A DNA stretch of 64,000 bases from Halobacteriales archaeon YIM A00010. GTDB lineage: Archaea; Halobacteriota; Halobacteria; Halobacteriales; Haloarculaceae. Where the stretch lies: NCBI GenBank assembly GCA_025041175.1, contig JAKCFJ010000001.1:2621526-2685525 (forward strand), given 5' to 3'. The notes under the pieces were generated by a model. The model saw only the letters and a program-made list of their open reading frames with translations. It had not been told where the DNA came from and ran no database searches. The translations under genes were made by a program, and so were the position numbers. Within the stretch, counting starts at the first letter, position 1, and each line of letters begins with the position of its first letter. Shown here in pieces: positions 51,383 through 61,234 of this stretch.

Positions 51383-52849
51383 TTACAGCACGTCCTCGGC
51401 GTCGAGCGTGTCGTCGTGCATCCGGCCGCGCACCGTGATCTCCTCGCCGAGGCGTACGTCCGCCTCGGTCGCCACTGAAAGGGTGGACTGTCCGTCGTCG
51501 AGGATCACCGGATCGCCGGTTTGGACGACGGTTCCGGTGAATTTTCGGCGTTCGGCGTCGCCCGCTGGATCGGTGCCGGTGCTGTCGGCGTCCGCGTCGT
51601 CGGCGAACGAGCCGAGCGTGCTCGTTCCCGTCGAGCCACCCGATCCCGCTGTGTCCGCCTCGGCGTCGGATTCGCTCACCAGCGACGTGATGTCGTCGAT
51701 CACCGTGACCGTCGACCGCCACCCTGCGGAGGCCTCTATGGAATCCTTCCAGCCGTCCTGTATCTCTACGTCCGCGAACAGCGCCTCATCACCCGGTGCG
51801 AGATCGAGATCGGCCTTGTCTCCCCAGAGCGCGACGCGGATATCGCCCGTCTGATCCTGCACACGGACGTTTCTGACCTGACCCTCGCTCCCGTCGTCGC
51901 GCTCGAACGTCCGTTTGGAATCAGTCGAGCGGATGACGCCGGCGAGATCGACCGTTTGGTCGAGTTCGAGCGAGTCGATCGACGTTGCGTCGGGAACGAA
52001 CTGGATCTCCTCCTCGATCGGTTCGATCGCGCCACGGTCACCGACGTGGAGCTCCAGCTGCCCGTTGCGCTCGCTGACGGAGCCGTCGATGATCTCGATC
52101 GACTCCCCCGTCGAAAGCTCCTCGGCGTTGTCGGCCTGTTCGTCCCACAACGCGACGCGCACGCGGCCCGTTTCATCGCCGAGCAGGAGGTTCGAAACGC
52201 GGCCCTCGCTCCCGTCGTCGCGGGTGAACGTATGGGGTGGCTCCGTCGTGAGCACCTGCCCCGAGATCGTGACGTCGTACTGTCCCATCGAAAGGCCCTC
52301 GATGGTGGTCCCCGGATCGAGCGTCACGTCGATCTCGGTGTCGGGAGCGGGCTCGACGCGGTTCGCGCTCACCTCGACCCCGGTGTACCCCTCTGTGGGA
52401 CGGCCTTTGATTTGGAGCACGTCACCCCATTCGAGTTCCTCGGTGGCCGCTATCGCGCGCTCGTCCCACAGAGCAACGCGGATCCGATCGGTTTCGTCCG
52501 CAACCTCGACGTTCAACACGCGGCCCTCACCGTCGTCACCGTCGCTGCCTTCCTCCTCCTCGCTGCCTTCCTCCTCGCTGCCTTCCTCCTCGCTGTCACC
52601 CCGTTCGAACGTGCGGAGTTCGCCGATGGAAGTCACCTTGCCGACGAACGTCACTTCTCGCGGACCTGGCTCGATGGCCGCAATCGAATCCGAGCGGCTA
52701 CCGGTGAATTCGTGAGCAACGATCTGCGCGGCGGTTTCTTCGTCTACGAGTCCCACCATATCTTCGGCCTTCTCCTCGACGGCCTCCCTGAACTCTTCTT
52801 CGCTGACGTCCGCATCCAACTCCTCATAAAGATCCTCGATAAGGCTCAT
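51383..52849 (-). CDS. RPA-like single-stranded DNA-binding protein with multiple OB folds
   Basis: 488 residues from the ATG at 52849 (MSLIEDLYEELDADVSEEEF). Three clear OB-fold repeats share the pattern TFxRDDGSEGxVxNxxxxDETGxxRVALWDE (around residues 65-160, 175-270, 285-370), followed by a shorter C-terminal OB-like segment after an acidic/Ser linker. Archaeal RPA proteins protect single-stranded DNA in replication and repair. A Glu/Ser run (EEEGSEEEGSEEEEGS) is encoded by a 15-bp tandem repeat near 52547-52603. No zinc finger is visible and no COG3390-type partner is adjacent. Confidence 0.85.
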   Translation of the reverse strand: MSLIEDLYEELDADVSEEEFREAVEEKAEDMVGLVDEETAAQIVAHEFTGSRSDSIAAIEPGPREVTFVGKVTSIGELRTFERGDSEEEGSEEEGSEEEEGSDGDDGEGRVLNVEVADETDRIRVALWDERAIAATEELEWGDVLQIKGRPTEGYTGVEVSANRVEPAPDTEIDVTLDPGTTIEGLSMGQYDVTISGQVLTTEPPHTFTRDDGSEGRVSNLLLGDETGRVRVALWDEQADNAEELSTGESIEIIDGSVSERNGQLELHVGDRGAIEPIEEEIQFVPDATSIDSLELDQTVDLAGVIRSTDSKRTFERDDGSEGQVRNVRVQDQTGDIRVALWGDKADLDLAPGDEALFADVEIQDGWKDSIEASAGWRSTVTVIDDITSLVSESDAEADTAGSGGSTGTSTLGSFADDADADSTGTDPAGDAERRKFTGTVVQTGDPVILDDGQSTLSVATEADVRLGEEITVRGRMHDDTLDAEDVL

Positions 52850-53003
52850 TACGCTCGATATGGTAATACTGCCGCTAAGCACTGTCGGTTGGTCAACTCT
52901 CCCCGCATACACTGTGTGGCTTTCGCTTCCGGTTTGAATGTTCGGGAGCACTCTGGTCGTGAATCGCAACGGCTTTAGGGGAATACGCGAAAGAAGGAAC
53001 TGA

Positions 53004-53076
53004 GTCCTGATAGGGTAGTGGACTATCCTCCTGGCTTGCGGAGCCAGGGACCGGAGTTCAAATCTCCGTCAGGACG
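53004..53076 (+). tRNA. tRNA-Arg (anticodon GCG)
   Basis: A 73-nt cloverleaf: acceptor GTCCTGA/TCAGGAC (53004-53010, 53069-53075) with discriminator G, anticodon stem CTGGC/GCCAG with loop TTGCGGA (anticodon GCG, reads CGC/CGU), T arm CGGAG-TTCAAAT-CTCCG. There is no intron and CCA is not encoded. Confidence 0.95.
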
Positions 53077-53186
53077 TTTCGAGCGCGTTTTTCTGTGTCG
53101 GTTTCGGCGTTCACCACGAGAACAACGATGTCTCGGTAACAGCGAGCAGACGCAGGGTTTTCGTCGGTCGACCGCCGGGATAGGAT

Positions 53187-54029
53187 ATGCTCCGCCTCGC
53201 GGTCACGACGGACGCCCAGACGTACGAGCGAATCCGCGAGCCCCTCGACGAGCGCGGGATCGCGGTCGGTCACGTGCAGGCCGACGAGCGCGTGGTCGAT
53301 CCGAGTGCAACGCCGTTCGGGTCGTTCGACGTCGGGTTCGTCTATCCGAGCCGGCTCCCCGAGGGGGGTGTCGTGGACGCCCTCCTGAACGTGCCGTGGG
53401 TCAACGACCGGGAAGCGATGCTCCGGTCCCGACACAAAGCCGAAACCATCGCCCGCCTCGAACGGGCAGGGATCCCGACGCCGAAGACGGTGATGGTGTC
53501 GAATCCGGCCGATCGGTCGGCAGTGGCGGCGGTGTTCGAACGGTTCGATCCACCGGTGGTGATCAAGCCGAACTCCGCGACCCGCGGCGCTGGTATCACG
53601 ACGGCCGCCGATCTCGACTCGTTTCTCGGCGTCATCGACTATCTCGAACTCCTTCACGAGCACCGCACGACCGCCGACAAGTCGTTTCTGGTACAGGAGT
53701 ACCTTCCCGATGCCCGCGACTACCGGGCGATGGTCGTCGACGGGGAGTACGCCGGGGGGGTCGAACGCTGCCACCCCGATGGAGACCGGTGGAAACACAA
53801 CGTCCACCGGGGCGCGCGGGCTGTGGGCGTCTCGCTCCCCGACGAGCACCGCCGCATCGTGGAGCGAACCGCAACGGCGCTCGACATCCCGTATCTCGGC
53901 GTGGATCTGCTCGTGAGCGATGACCGCGCGTTCGTTACGGAGACCAACGCGCGGCCGACGGTCGACGCGGCGTCGAAATACGAACCGGGATTTTACGACG
54001 CGCTGGCCGCCCTCATTCGAAACCAGTAG
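53187..54029 (+). CDS. RimK-like ATP-grasp ligase
   Basis: 280 residues of the ATP-grasp fold: REAMLRSRHKAETIARLERA, then PKTVMVSNP, VVIKPNSATRGAGITTAADL (ATP lysine), FLVQEYLPDARDYRAMVVDG and GVDLLVSDDRAFVTETNARP with the metal-binding Glu/Asn. RimK/LysX-type enzymes add amino acids to carboxyl groups (glutamate tails, LysW, cofactor F420). Which acceptor is used here cannot be told. The gene is 110 bp downstream of tRNA-Arg and upstream of the PUA protein. Confidence 0.85.
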   Translation: MLRLAVTTDAQTYERIREPLDERGIAVGHVQADERVVDPSATPFGSFDVGFVYPSRLPEGGVVDALLNVPWVNDREAMLRSRHKAETIARLERAGIPTPKTVMVSNPADRSAVAAVFERFDPPVVIKPNSATRGAGITTAADLDSFLGVIDYLELLHEHRTTADKSFLVQEYLPDARDYRAMVVDGEYAGGVERCHPDGDRWKHNVHRGARAVGVSLPDEHRRIVERTATALDIPYLGVDLLVSDDRAFVTETNARPTVDAASKYEPGFYDALAALIRNQ

Positions 54030-54084
54030 CGTCGGGGAACAACAGCGATCGATCGGACGGGCGACGCCGGCCCGAATTGGCCAA

Positions 54085-54092
54085 ACGTAAAG
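54085..54092 (+). promoter_or_regulatory. TATA-like box of the PUA-domain gene
   Basis: ACGTAAAG centred about 28 bp before the ATG at 54116. Confidence 0.4.
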
Positions 54093-54115
54093 GTCTCATG
54101 CGGTAAACGGCGTGC

Positions 54116-54604
54116 ATGGAGGTCAAATCACGCCATCATCTCCGGAGTGATGCGATCCAGCGCATCGAGACGGACCTCAGCGAGTCGCTCGGCATCGATA
54201 TCGAGGGTAACAGCTTCGAACACGTCGAATTCACCGACAGCCAAACGGAGCTGGTGCTCGTCGACGGCCAACCGCTCATCACCTACTTCGGTGAGAGCGA
54301 CTCCGAGCCGTTTCTCACCGTCCGGGGTGCGAACGCCTACCCGCCACAACAGCACGTCGTGACCGTCGACGCCGGGGCGGTGTCGTTCGTCTCGGACGGC
54401 GCGGACGTGATGCGTCCCGGCATCGCCGACGCCGACGAGGAAATCGAGTCCGGGGATCTCGTCGTCATCACCGAAGGATCGCACGGGAAAGCCCTCGCTA
54501 TCGGTCGATCGCGGGTCGACGGCACGGAGCTGCTCGGCGACAGCGGCAAGGTCGTCGATTCGTTACACCACGTTGGGGACGACCTGTACAACGTGACGCT
54601 GTGA
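54116..54604 (+). CDS. RNA-binding protein with pre-PUA and PUA domains (MCT-1 type)
   Basis: 162 residues. The N-terminal DUF1947 pre-PUA domain (KSRHHLRSDAIQRIETDLSE) is followed by a PUA domain from about residue 80 (QHVVTVDAGAVSFVSDGADV, MRPGIADADEEIESGDLVVI, GKALAIGRS). It is the archaeal relative of MCT-1/ligatin, which act in translation re-initiation or ribosome recycling in eukaryotes. Here it stands alone. Confidence 0.88.
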   Translation: MEVKSRHHLRSDAIQRIETDLSESLGIDIEGNSFEHVEFTDSQTELVLVDGQPLITYFGESDSEPFLTVRGANAYPPQQHVVTVDAGAVSFVSDGADVMRPGIADADEEIESGDLVVITEGSHGKALAIGRSRVDGTELLGDSGKVVDSLHHVGDDLYNVTL

Positions 54605-54723
54605 TGGCCCGGATTCACGACCCGACAGCGACGAACAACGCGTCACAACGCACACTCTGTTCCAAATTTGAGATGCATGCTATATTCGGTATGCTTATCA
54701 GCGCCGGCTACAGACAGTGAGAC

Positions 54724-55422
54724 ATGGCAGAATCGGCCGGAGTGACGGTGGGGGCAGACGAGCGAGAGGTGTTGAAGCTGCTCGCGCTCGAGGGAGCGTT
54801 GAGCAGCCGCGCACGGGTAACGTGTTCGGAGCTGGGCGATCGGCTCGACGTGTCGACACAGACGGTGTCGCGTCGGCTCCAGCGGCTCGAAGACGCGGCG
54901 CTGATCGACCGGCAGATCGTCTCGGACGGGCAGCTCGTGGGGACGACCGAGCCGGGCGAGCGGGTGCTTCGGGGTGAGTACGCCGACTACCGCCGGCTGT
55001 TCGAGCACGCCCAGGAGATCGAACTCACGGGAACGGTGACTGGTGGTATGGGCGAAGGGAGCCACTACATCTCGCTGTCGGGGTACATGCGCCAGTTCGA
55101 ATCGAAGCTGGGGTACGCACCGTTTGCGGGGACGCTGAACGTGGAGCTCGACGAGGAGAGCGTTCACGCCCGGGCGGGGATGGAGTCGATCGAACCGATC
55201 CGGATCGACGGGTGGGAGAACGACGACCGGACGTACGGGCCGGCGTTCTGTTGGTCCGCAAGCGTCGATGCCGGGGGTGAGGTGTACGAATCGGCTCACG
55301 TCATCGCTCCCGAGCGGACACACCACGCCGACGACCAACTCGAACTCATCGCCCCCGACAAGCTGCGCGACGTACTGTCGATAGACGACGGCGACGAACT
55401 CACCACCTATGTCGAAAAGTGA
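54724..55422 (+). CDS. rbkR: CTP-dependent riboflavin kinase with DNA-binding domain (RbkR)
   Basis: 232 residues. The N-terminal winged helix ([32 protein letters not shown]) is fused to the archaeal DUF120 kinase domain from about 100 on ([51 protein letters not shown]). Archaeal RbkR both phosphorylates riboflavin to FMN using CTP and regulates riboflavin genes. It overlaps ribB by 14 bp, as expected for such a regulator-enzyme operon. Confidence 0.93.
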   Translation: MAESAGVTVGADEREVLKLLALEGALSSRARVTCSELGDRLDVSTQTVSRRLQRLEDAALIDRQIVSDGQLVGTTEPGERVLRGEYADYRRLFEHAQEIELTGTVTGGMGEGSHYISLSGYMRQFESKLGYAPFAGTLNVELDEESVHARAGMESIEPIRIDGWENDDRTYGPAFCWSASVDAGGEVYESAHVIAPERTHHADDQLELIAPDKLRDVLSIDDGDELTTYVEK

Positions 55423-56083
55423 GCCGGACACGCGGTGTGAGAGCGCTGTCGAGGGCGTGCTCAGCGCCTTCAGCCGCGGCGAGCCGGTGTTGATCCACGA
55501 CGCGGCTGACCGGGAGGGCGAGACGGATCTGGTGTATCCGGCCGGAGCCGTCACGCCGAGCGCGGTCGCTCGGATGCGCAACGACGCCGGGGGATTGGTG
55601 TGTGTCGCGCTGTCGGATGCGGTCTGTGAGGCGTTCGATCTCCCCTTCGCCCACGACGTGATTGACCACCCTGTGGGCACGGAGCCGGATCTGGAGTACG
55701 ACGACCGGTCGTCGTTCTCGTTCACGGTCAACCACCGCGACACGTACACCGGGATCACCGACGCTGACCGGTCGCTGACGATCTCCCGGCTCGCGGCGGC
55801 TGCCACGTCGCCCGAGTCGTTCGATTTCTCCGCGCAGTTCCACGCGCCGGGCCACGTTCACCTCCTCCGGGCCGCCCCGGAGCTGCTCTCTGACAGACAG
55901 GGCCACACGGAACTTGGGGTGGCGTTGGCCCAGGCTGCGGGACAGCCCCCCGCAGTCGTCGTCTGTGAGATGCTCGACGACGACACTGGCACGGAACGCT
56001 CGCCAGCGAGTGCGCGCGCGTACGCCCAACGCAACGGCCTCGTCTACGTCGAAGGCAGCGATCTCATCGAGCGGCTCGGGTGA
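55409..56083 (+). CDS. ribB: 3,4-dihydroxy-2-butanone-4-phosphate synthase
   Basis: 224 residues. The signature [20 protein letters not shown] carries the acidic metal site. Later [20 protein letters not shown] and [20 protein letters not shown] match the archaeal RibB fold, with the active-site loop near the N-terminus. It turns ribulose-5-phosphate into the four-carbon unit of lumazine. The start lies inside the 3' end of rbkR, so they form one transcript. Confidence 0.93.
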   Translation: MSKSEPDTRCESAVEGVLSAFSRGEPVLIHDAADREGETDLVYPAGAVTPSAVARMRNDAGGLVCVALSDAVCEAFDLPFAHDVIDHPVGTEPDLEYDDRSSFSFTVNHRDTYTGITDADRSLTISRLAAAATSPESFDFSAQFHAPGHVHLLRAAPELLSDRQGHTELGVALAQAAGQPPAVVVCEMLDDDTGTERSPASARAYAQRNGLVYVEGSDLIERLG

Positions 56084-56099
56084 AACAACAGTCCGCCGA

Positions 56100-57347
56100 T
56101 CAGTCGGTGAGTTCGTCCAGCCGTATGGGGGCGAACGGCACCAGTTGTTCGTGGGGATGGAGACCGCCGTGCATGCCGGTGTGTTGTAGCTCCTCTCGTT
56201 CACCACCGTGCCACATACAGCCCTCGTGCGGAATGAGCAGGACATCGCCACACTGCCGGGAGAACGTCCCGCTCGGATCGCCCGGACCGAACAACCCAGA
56301 CGAAATCGCTTCCTCGCGCAGCACCACGAGCGCCTCGCCTTCCCCGAACGCACCAGCGAGGTCGTCCCGGACACGCTCGGGATCGTTCGTGTACAGATGG
56401 ACGTTTCTCGGTCCACCACCGAGCAGCGGCGTGCCGTGGGCGTCCGTCCCGACCGCATCCGTGATCACGTCGTACTGAAGTAGGTCGACGTTCCCCTCAG
56501 GTGTGGTATCAACGTGTCCGTGATCGGCGGTCACGACCAACAGCGTCCGCTCCGCAGTCGTCTCCGCAACGCCCCCGATCGCTCGCTCGAGCGCAGCGGA
56601 CACCTCGTGAAGCACCGACCGGTACCCTGTTCCGCTGGTACCGACTTCGTGGGCCACCGTATCGACGTGGGGGAGGTACGCGTGGACAAATCCACCATCG
56701 GCGTCCTGAATCGCCGCCCGGAGCTGCCCCGAGAACGCATCGAGGTCGTCGTAGGACAGTTGTGTGACCGACGGGACAGCCGCGTCGCCGGTAACGATCG
56801 ATTCGGGGACGACCTGTTGCGTCTCGAGGCCCGCGTTGTGGAGTTGTTCTGCGATCGACGTTCCCTCCCGAAGCACGTCCCGCTCGATTCCGAGAGCCTC
56901 ACCGGCGTCCGTCCCGTCTTTCGTCTCGAACGGCAGCGACTCGATCACGGTGTTTTTTATGGGTATATTCCAGCCGATGAGCCCGTGCTCGACCGGCATT
57001 CGGCCCGTCATATAGGTGCTCATCGCTGTTGCAGTCTCGGACGGAAACACGGTCGTGAGCGGCCACACCGGTGTCCGGTCAGTCATGCGCGCGAAAAACC
57101 CGTGATCAGCGTGGTGGCGCTCGTACTGCTCGAAGCCAAAGCCGTCCACGACGACCACCACGACCGTCTCCACGCGTTCGAACGGAACGATCTCCGACGA
57201 AAGCGGCTGTCCGTCGAGATCGACGCCCAACAGCGACCCGACCGTGGCGGGGACGTTCCCGAATGAGCGACCTTCGTAGGCGGGACGAACGTAGCCGGGG
57301 GCGATTTCGTCATCCAGTAACCGATCGGCGGCTGCTCGGCGGAGCAT
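56100..57347 (-). CDS. Alkaline phosphatase superfamily protein (nucleotide pyrophosphatase-like)
   Basis: 415 residues. VVVVVDGFGFEQYERHHADH gives the first metal Asp, VWPLTTVFPSETATAMSTYM the Thr nucleophile, MTGRMPVEHGLIGWN follows it, VHAYLPHVDTVAHEVG and LLVVTADHGHVDTTPEGNVD complete the two-metal site. There is no signal peptide. It resembles archaeal phosphodiesterases/phosphoglycerate-mutase relatives of unknown substrate. It converges with ribB 17 bp downstream. Confidence 0.85.
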   Translation of the reverse strand: MLRRAAADRLLDDEIAPGYVRPAYEGRSFGNVPATVGSLLGVDLDGQPLSSEIVPFERVETVVVVVVDGFGFEQYERHHADHGFFARMTDRTPVWPLTTVFPSETATAMSTYMTGRMPVEHGLIGWNIPIKNTVIESLPFETKDGTDAGEALGIERDVLREGTSIAEQLHNAGLETQQVVPESIVTGDAAVPSVTQLSYDDLDAFSGQLRAAIQDADGGFVHAYLPHVDTVAHEVGTSGTGYRSVLHEVSAALERAIGGVAETTAERTLLVVTADHGHVDTTPEGNVDLLQYDVITDAVGTDAHGTPLLGGGPRNVHLYTNDPERVRDDLAGAFGEGEALVVLREEAISSGLFGPGDPSGTFSRQCGDVLLIPHEGCMWHGGEREELQHTGMHGGLHPHEQLVPFAPIRLDELTD

Positions 57348-57438
57348 ACATCTCTAATTGCCACCAAGAAGATAAATATTAGTGATGAATGAGTCTATTC
57401 TATTCGATCACCGCTGGATATTCGCGCCCAGCGCAGCG

Positions 57439-58002
57439 TTACACCGAGCGATCGGGTCTGTGGGTCCACGCGGGCGCGGGACCGTACAGCCGTTCGTCGG
57501 CTTCTTCGGTGTACGGCATCTGCTCGGGCGCTTCGAGCAGTTCGAGGTAGAGTCCCCATTCGACCCGGCAGTAGACGTAGGTGAGACCGGCTGTCGGTCC
57601 CTCCTCGTTCGTCTGTGGACCGTCAAGCACCGTGACGTCGTCTCGATCGGCCAGCGCACTGACGGCCGGAGAGATCTCCTCGACCTGAAGAGCGAGATGC
57701 ATCGCGCCGACATCCGAACTCTTCGAGGGAGTTTCGTTCTGGTCGGGTGCATCCCACTCGAACAGTTCGAGGTTCGTCGTCGGTCCACAGCGCAACATCG
57801 CCAGTGACGCTGTGGCGTCCGGATGCACGTCGAGTCGCCGCTCCATCGAATCCCCCTCGGGATCGCCGAACGGACCCTTTCGGTACAGCTCCTGACAGCC
57901 GATCGCTTCGACGAAAAAGTCCACGGCTCGGTCGAGGTCCGGAACGGTCAGCCCGACGTGGTGGACGTTGCGTGCCGTCGGGAGGTGCTGGGTGTCGGTC
58001 AC
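57439..58002 (-). CDS. VOC family protein (glyoxalase/dioxygenase fold)
   Basis: 187 residues from a GTG at 58002 (TDTQHLPTARNVHHVGLTVP). The double beta-alpha-beta VOC fold is visible: HHVGLTVPDLDRAVDFFVEA with the first metal His, LELFEWDAP, MHLALQVEEISPAVSALAD, and YVYCRVEWGLYLELLEAPE with a C-terminal Glu. It could be a lyase, isomerase or dioxygenase; the substrate is unknown. A start at 58053 is possible, but a TATT-type box lies about 28 bp before 58002. Confidence 0.75.
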   Translation of the reverse strand: MTDTQHLPTARNVHHVGLTVPDLDRAVDFFVEAIGCQELYRKGPFGDPEGDSMERRLDVHPDATASLAMLRCGPTTNLELFEWDAPDQNETPSKSSDVGAMHLALQVEEISPAVSALADRDDVTVLDGPQTNEEGPTAGLTYVYCRVEWGLYLELLEAPEQMPYTEEADERLYGPAPAWTHRPDRSV

Positions 58003-58272
58003 ATCGCGCCCGTCGAACGGACACACAATAACGATTGGCTTCCTCTGTGCCAAACTGAGAACGTCGTGAGTAACATGTGATTTCTGAGATGAAGGCAGTA
58101 TCGGTTCGTGAGCCCATACAATAAAACTAGACCGATGATTCCTATAGAACGGATGCAGTGTCCAGCAACCCGGATGCTGAACGGTCGACCCGACTTGCCG
58201 GAAATCGTCCGTGGAGGTCGAGCTGTGTTTACGTAAGAAATTTTCGCCCTTCGGATGATAATAGAGTTGGTG

Positions 58273-59508
58273 TCAAGACGACACAAGTGACGCGATTAGG
58301 TTGTGGAATTCGGGACGGAAATCGAATATCCCATAGTTTTCACGGGACGGATGGACTCGGTTGGTCAGTGTGACGACGGCAATATTTAGTCGAGGCGCGA
58401 ACCAGATCGATGTTCCCGTGAATCCATTGTGACCGAACGTCCTTTTGTCGAACGGGACACCGTGGTCCGAGTGTCCAAATATCTCGGTTAAATCCCATCC
58501 GAGACCACGATCTCCTTCGAGACTAGCAGTCCAATTTATCGCCATCATCTTAACGGCCAGTCTCGAAAGGATTCGCGTCTCATTCGTTTTCCCACCGTTG
58601 AGCAGTGCAGTAGCGAACCTGGAGAGATCGTCGATAGTCGAGAACAGCCCGGCGTTACCGCTGACGCCGCCAAGGAAGGCAGCATTTTCATCGTGGACCT
58701 TGCCGACGACGACCTCGTCGTAGTACGCACTTCGTTCCGTCGCCGCGTAGTTGTGGTCGTCTGAGAGTGTGTCGAGTGGATTGAACGCAGTCGTTTCCAT
58801 CCCGAGCGGCTCAAAGATATTCTTGGTAGCGTATTTGTCGAGGGGAGTCCCAGTAACCCTCCGCACGATGTCGCCGAGCAAGATGTAGCCGAGACCGCTG
58901 TAGACGACTTGGGTTCCGGGTTCGGATTCGAGTGGTGTGTCACGAAGGATATGGTCGATCGCTTCGTCGGGATTGTCGACCTCCTCCCAGAGGGGTAACC
59001 ATGACGCATAGCCCGACGTATGCGTGAGAAGATGCCCGATAGTTATGTCACATTTATCATATTCTTCAGTGGGAACGCCGTCATAGAAGTCACAGAGTGA
59101 ATCGCTGAGGTTGATCTCGCCTCGGTCGATCAATTGGACGATTGATGTAGCCGTCGCAACCGTCTTCGTCACTGACGCAAGATCGAAGACAGTGTCTTCA
59201 GTCAAGTCCCGCATGACTGGCACGGTTTGTGCCTTTCCGACAGCCTTCCGATACAGCGGACCTTCCTCGCCGACGACCGCCACAGCCGCACCAGGAAACG
59301 TTCCGTCAGCAACGTGTGTTTCGAGAAAACTCGTTATCCTCTTCCGATCCTTCTGATTCAGCGGTACTGGTAGAGTATCTTCCGACCGGGTATCTTCTAA
59401 TGATTCATAATCGTTCCTCTCGTTGGTTTCAAGCGCTTTGCCTGTAGATATGAATGTGCCTATTCCGATAGTACCGGTAATTGCTTGCAAATATGCTCGG
59501 CGTTGCAT
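58273..59508 (-). CDS. Serine hydrolase of the beta-lactamase/esterase (class C) family
   Basis: 411 residues. The N-terminus MQRRAYLQAITGTIGIGTFI is a Tat-like signal (RR, hydrophobic core) without a lipobox. Catalytic S-x2-K lies in FDLASVTKTVATATSIVQ. The second motif region is VVYSGLGYILLGDIVRRV, and the third TFGHNGFTGTSIWFAPRLN resembles H-x-G. Such enzymes act as esterases, D-aminopeptidases or beta-lactamase-like proteins. GC is clearly lower than the genes around it, suggesting acquisition. Confidence 0.85.
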   Translation of the reverse strand: MQRRAYLQAITGTIGIGTFISTGKALETNERNDYESLEDTRSEDTLPVPLNQKDRKRITSFLETHVADGTFPGAAVAVVGEEGPLYRKAVGKAQTVPVMRDLTEDTVFDLASVTKTVATATSIVQLIDRGEINLSDSLCDFYDGVPTEEYDKCDITIGHLLTHTSGYASWLPLWEEVDNPDEAIDHILRDTPLESEPGTQVVYSGLGYILLGDIVRRVTGTPLDKYATKNIFEPLGMETTAFNPLDTLSDDHNYAATERSAYYDEVVVGKVHDENAAFLGGVSGNAGLFSTIDDLSRFATALLNGGKTNETRILSRLAVKMMAINWTASLEGDRGLGWDLTEIFGHSDHGVPFDKRTFGHNGFTGTSIWFAPRLNIAVVTLTNRVHPSRENYGIFDFRPEFHNLIASLVSS

Positions 59509-59900
59509 ACTATCAGTTCATCAGAATGGATGGAAATAGTTATATTCGTATCCTATTTATTTAGGGCGAGGATTTCACAGACACGACGAAGCGAACATCT
59601 GATACTGTCGGACAGAGATGCTTGAATATCAGATGTTGGTGAATCGCCAGTCAGCAACTGGATATTCCGTCTCATTCCGTACGTGGCTCTGTCCGACAGT
59701 ATGAAGACAGGCAGGTAACTCTCTCATGCGTGACGGATGGTGAAAGCGACCGGTGGCATAAATTTCTCAGAGGGTTGTGGATAACGAATCCGTATAGCCG
59801 GCTTCTGTCGTGAGAGAACGGAACGGGCGTCGATACGACCCGACTAACGCAATCATATATCTTCTTGGAGAGGACAGCATAAAAAATCGGAAGTATCCGA
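59509..59900. other. Intergenic region with MITE 1C
   Basis: 392 bp; apart from MITE 1C (59600-59704) it is AT-rich and shows no gene. Around 59795-59805 a TAGCCGGCTTCTG block resembles a MITE family 2 end. Confidence 0.5.
59600..59704. mobile_element. MITE family 1, copy C (inverted)
   Basis: 105 bp with TGATACTGTCGGAC / GTCCGACAGTATGA ends. The interior matches copies A and D in the reverse orientation (GACTGGCGATTCACCAACAT on the minus strand). Confidence 0.85.
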
Positions 59901-61184
59901 TCACCGCCGAACGTCTGCGCCGATCCCATCGAGCACGTCGAAGAAGCCGGGAAAGGAGACATCGACGTGTTCCGCGCCCTCGACGGTCGTCTCGCCCCCT
60001 GCGAGCAGCCCCGCGATCGAGAGCGCCATGATGACGCGGTGGTCGTCGTAGCCGGCGACGCGCGCCCCCCGAAGCTCCGAATCGCCGCCGTGGATCGTGA
60101 GCGCGTCGCGTTCTTCGGTGACGCGCACGCCCAGTTTTTCCAGCTCAGTCGCCATGGCCGCCACGCGGTCGGTCTCCTTGTACCGGACGTGCTCGCAGTT
60201 CACGATCCGTGTCTCGCCCGTGGCGGCCGCGCCGAGCACCCCGATCGTCGGGAGGAGATCGGGCGTATCACCCACGTCCACCTCGATACCGGTGAGTGCC
60301 GACCGGGAAACGCTGATGCGACCGCCGTCTCGGTCCCAGTCGATGTCAGCGCCCATCCGTTCGAGGATCTCCACGATCGCGGCATCACCCTGCGCACTGG
60401 GGAACACTCCCTCCACGACGAGCGATTCCTCAGCAGCCAGCGCCCCCGCCGCGAGGAGATACGACGCAGAGGAGAAATCCCCCGGAACGGTGTACTCACC
60501 CTCCCCGGGCCGGTAGGTCTGCCCGCCCGGAACCGCAAAGCCCGTCTCGGTCCGTTCGGTTTCGACGCCGAACGCCTCGAGCAGTTCCTGGGTGATGGCG
60601 ACGTAGGGGGCGGACTTGAGTTCGGTTTCGAGACCGATCGTGACGCCCTCGGCGGTGACCGCCCCGGCCATCAACAGCGCGGTGACGTACTGAGAGGAAA
60701 CGTCCCCCGGAATCGAAACGGTCCCCCCCTCGATCGGGCCACGGATCACGAGCGGCGCTTGCCCGTTGTTCCGGGTGCTTTCGGCGCGCCCGCCGAGCTG
60801 TTCGATGGCGTCGAGCAGCGGTCCCTGGGGCCGCGAGCGCAGCGATCGATCACCGGTGACGACCGTCAACCCGTCGGCCAGCGCCGCCGTCCCCGTGATC
60901 AACCGCGTCGTCGTTCCGCTGTTCCCACAATCGATAACGTCCGCGGGGACGGACGGACGGCCGTCGAACCCGGCGACCGTCACTGAGGACTCATCAACGT
61001 CCACAGCACCGCCGTAGCGCTCGACGGCCCGCATCGTCGCGCGCGTGTCAGCGCTCACGAGCGGCCGGTGGATCGTCGCGCCGTTGGCGTACCCCGCCGC
61101 GAGTATCGCACGGTGGGTGTAGCTTTTCGAGGGGGGCGCACGAACGCGACCCGACACAGGAGAGCGCGAAATCGTCACATCCAT
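59901..61184 (-). CDS. aroA: 3-phosphoshikimate 1-carboxyvinyltransferase (EPSP synthase)
   Basis: 427 residues from the ATG at 61184 ([20 protein letters not shown]). EPSP synthase motifs: [20 protein letters not shown] (shikimate-phosphate lysine), [20 protein letters not shown] and [20 protein letters not shown]. It joins shikimate-3-phosphate and phosphoenolpyruvate in aromatic amino-acid synthesis. The frame stays open upstream to 61382 through hairpin array d, but that leader (Arg/Ser-rich) is not protein-like. The start at 61184 is 50 bp from array d, so the array lies in its promoter region. Confidence 0.93.
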   Translation of the reverse strand: MDVTISRSPVSGRVRAPPSKSYTHRAILAAGYANGATIHRPLVSADTRATMRAVERYGGAVDVDESSVTVAGFDGRPSVPADVIDCGNSGTTTRLITGTAALADGLTVVTGDRSLRSRPQGPLLDAIEQLGGRAESTRNNGQAPLVIRGPIEGGTVSIPGDVSSQYVTALLMAGAVTAEGVTIGLETELKSAPYVAITQELLEAFGVETERTETGFAVPGGQTYRPGEGEYTVPGDFSSASYLLAAGALAAEESLVVEGVFPSAQGDAAIVEILERMGADIDWDRDGGRISVSRSALTGIEVDVGDTPDLLPTIGVLGAAATGETRIVNCEHVRYKETDRVAAMATELEKLGVRVTEERDALTIHGGDSELRGARVAGYDDHRVIMALSIAGLLAGGETTVEGAEHVDVSFPGFFDVLDGIGADVRR

Positions 61185-61234
61185 GTCCGTCGGTTGTTCT
61201 CCGCCGGTATACGATTTGCGAGCTACCACGTTTT

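Noticed and set aside
52540-52610. Short tandem repeat as a regulatory microsatellite
   Set aside because: It simply encodes the Glu/Gly/Ser linker of the RPA-like protein in frame; no sign of phase variation since the unit is 15 bp.
53018-53923. A 301-codon plus-strand frame beginning within the tRNA
   Set aside because: It overlaps the tRNA and the RimK-like gene in another frame; the sequence is Arg-rich and shadow-like.
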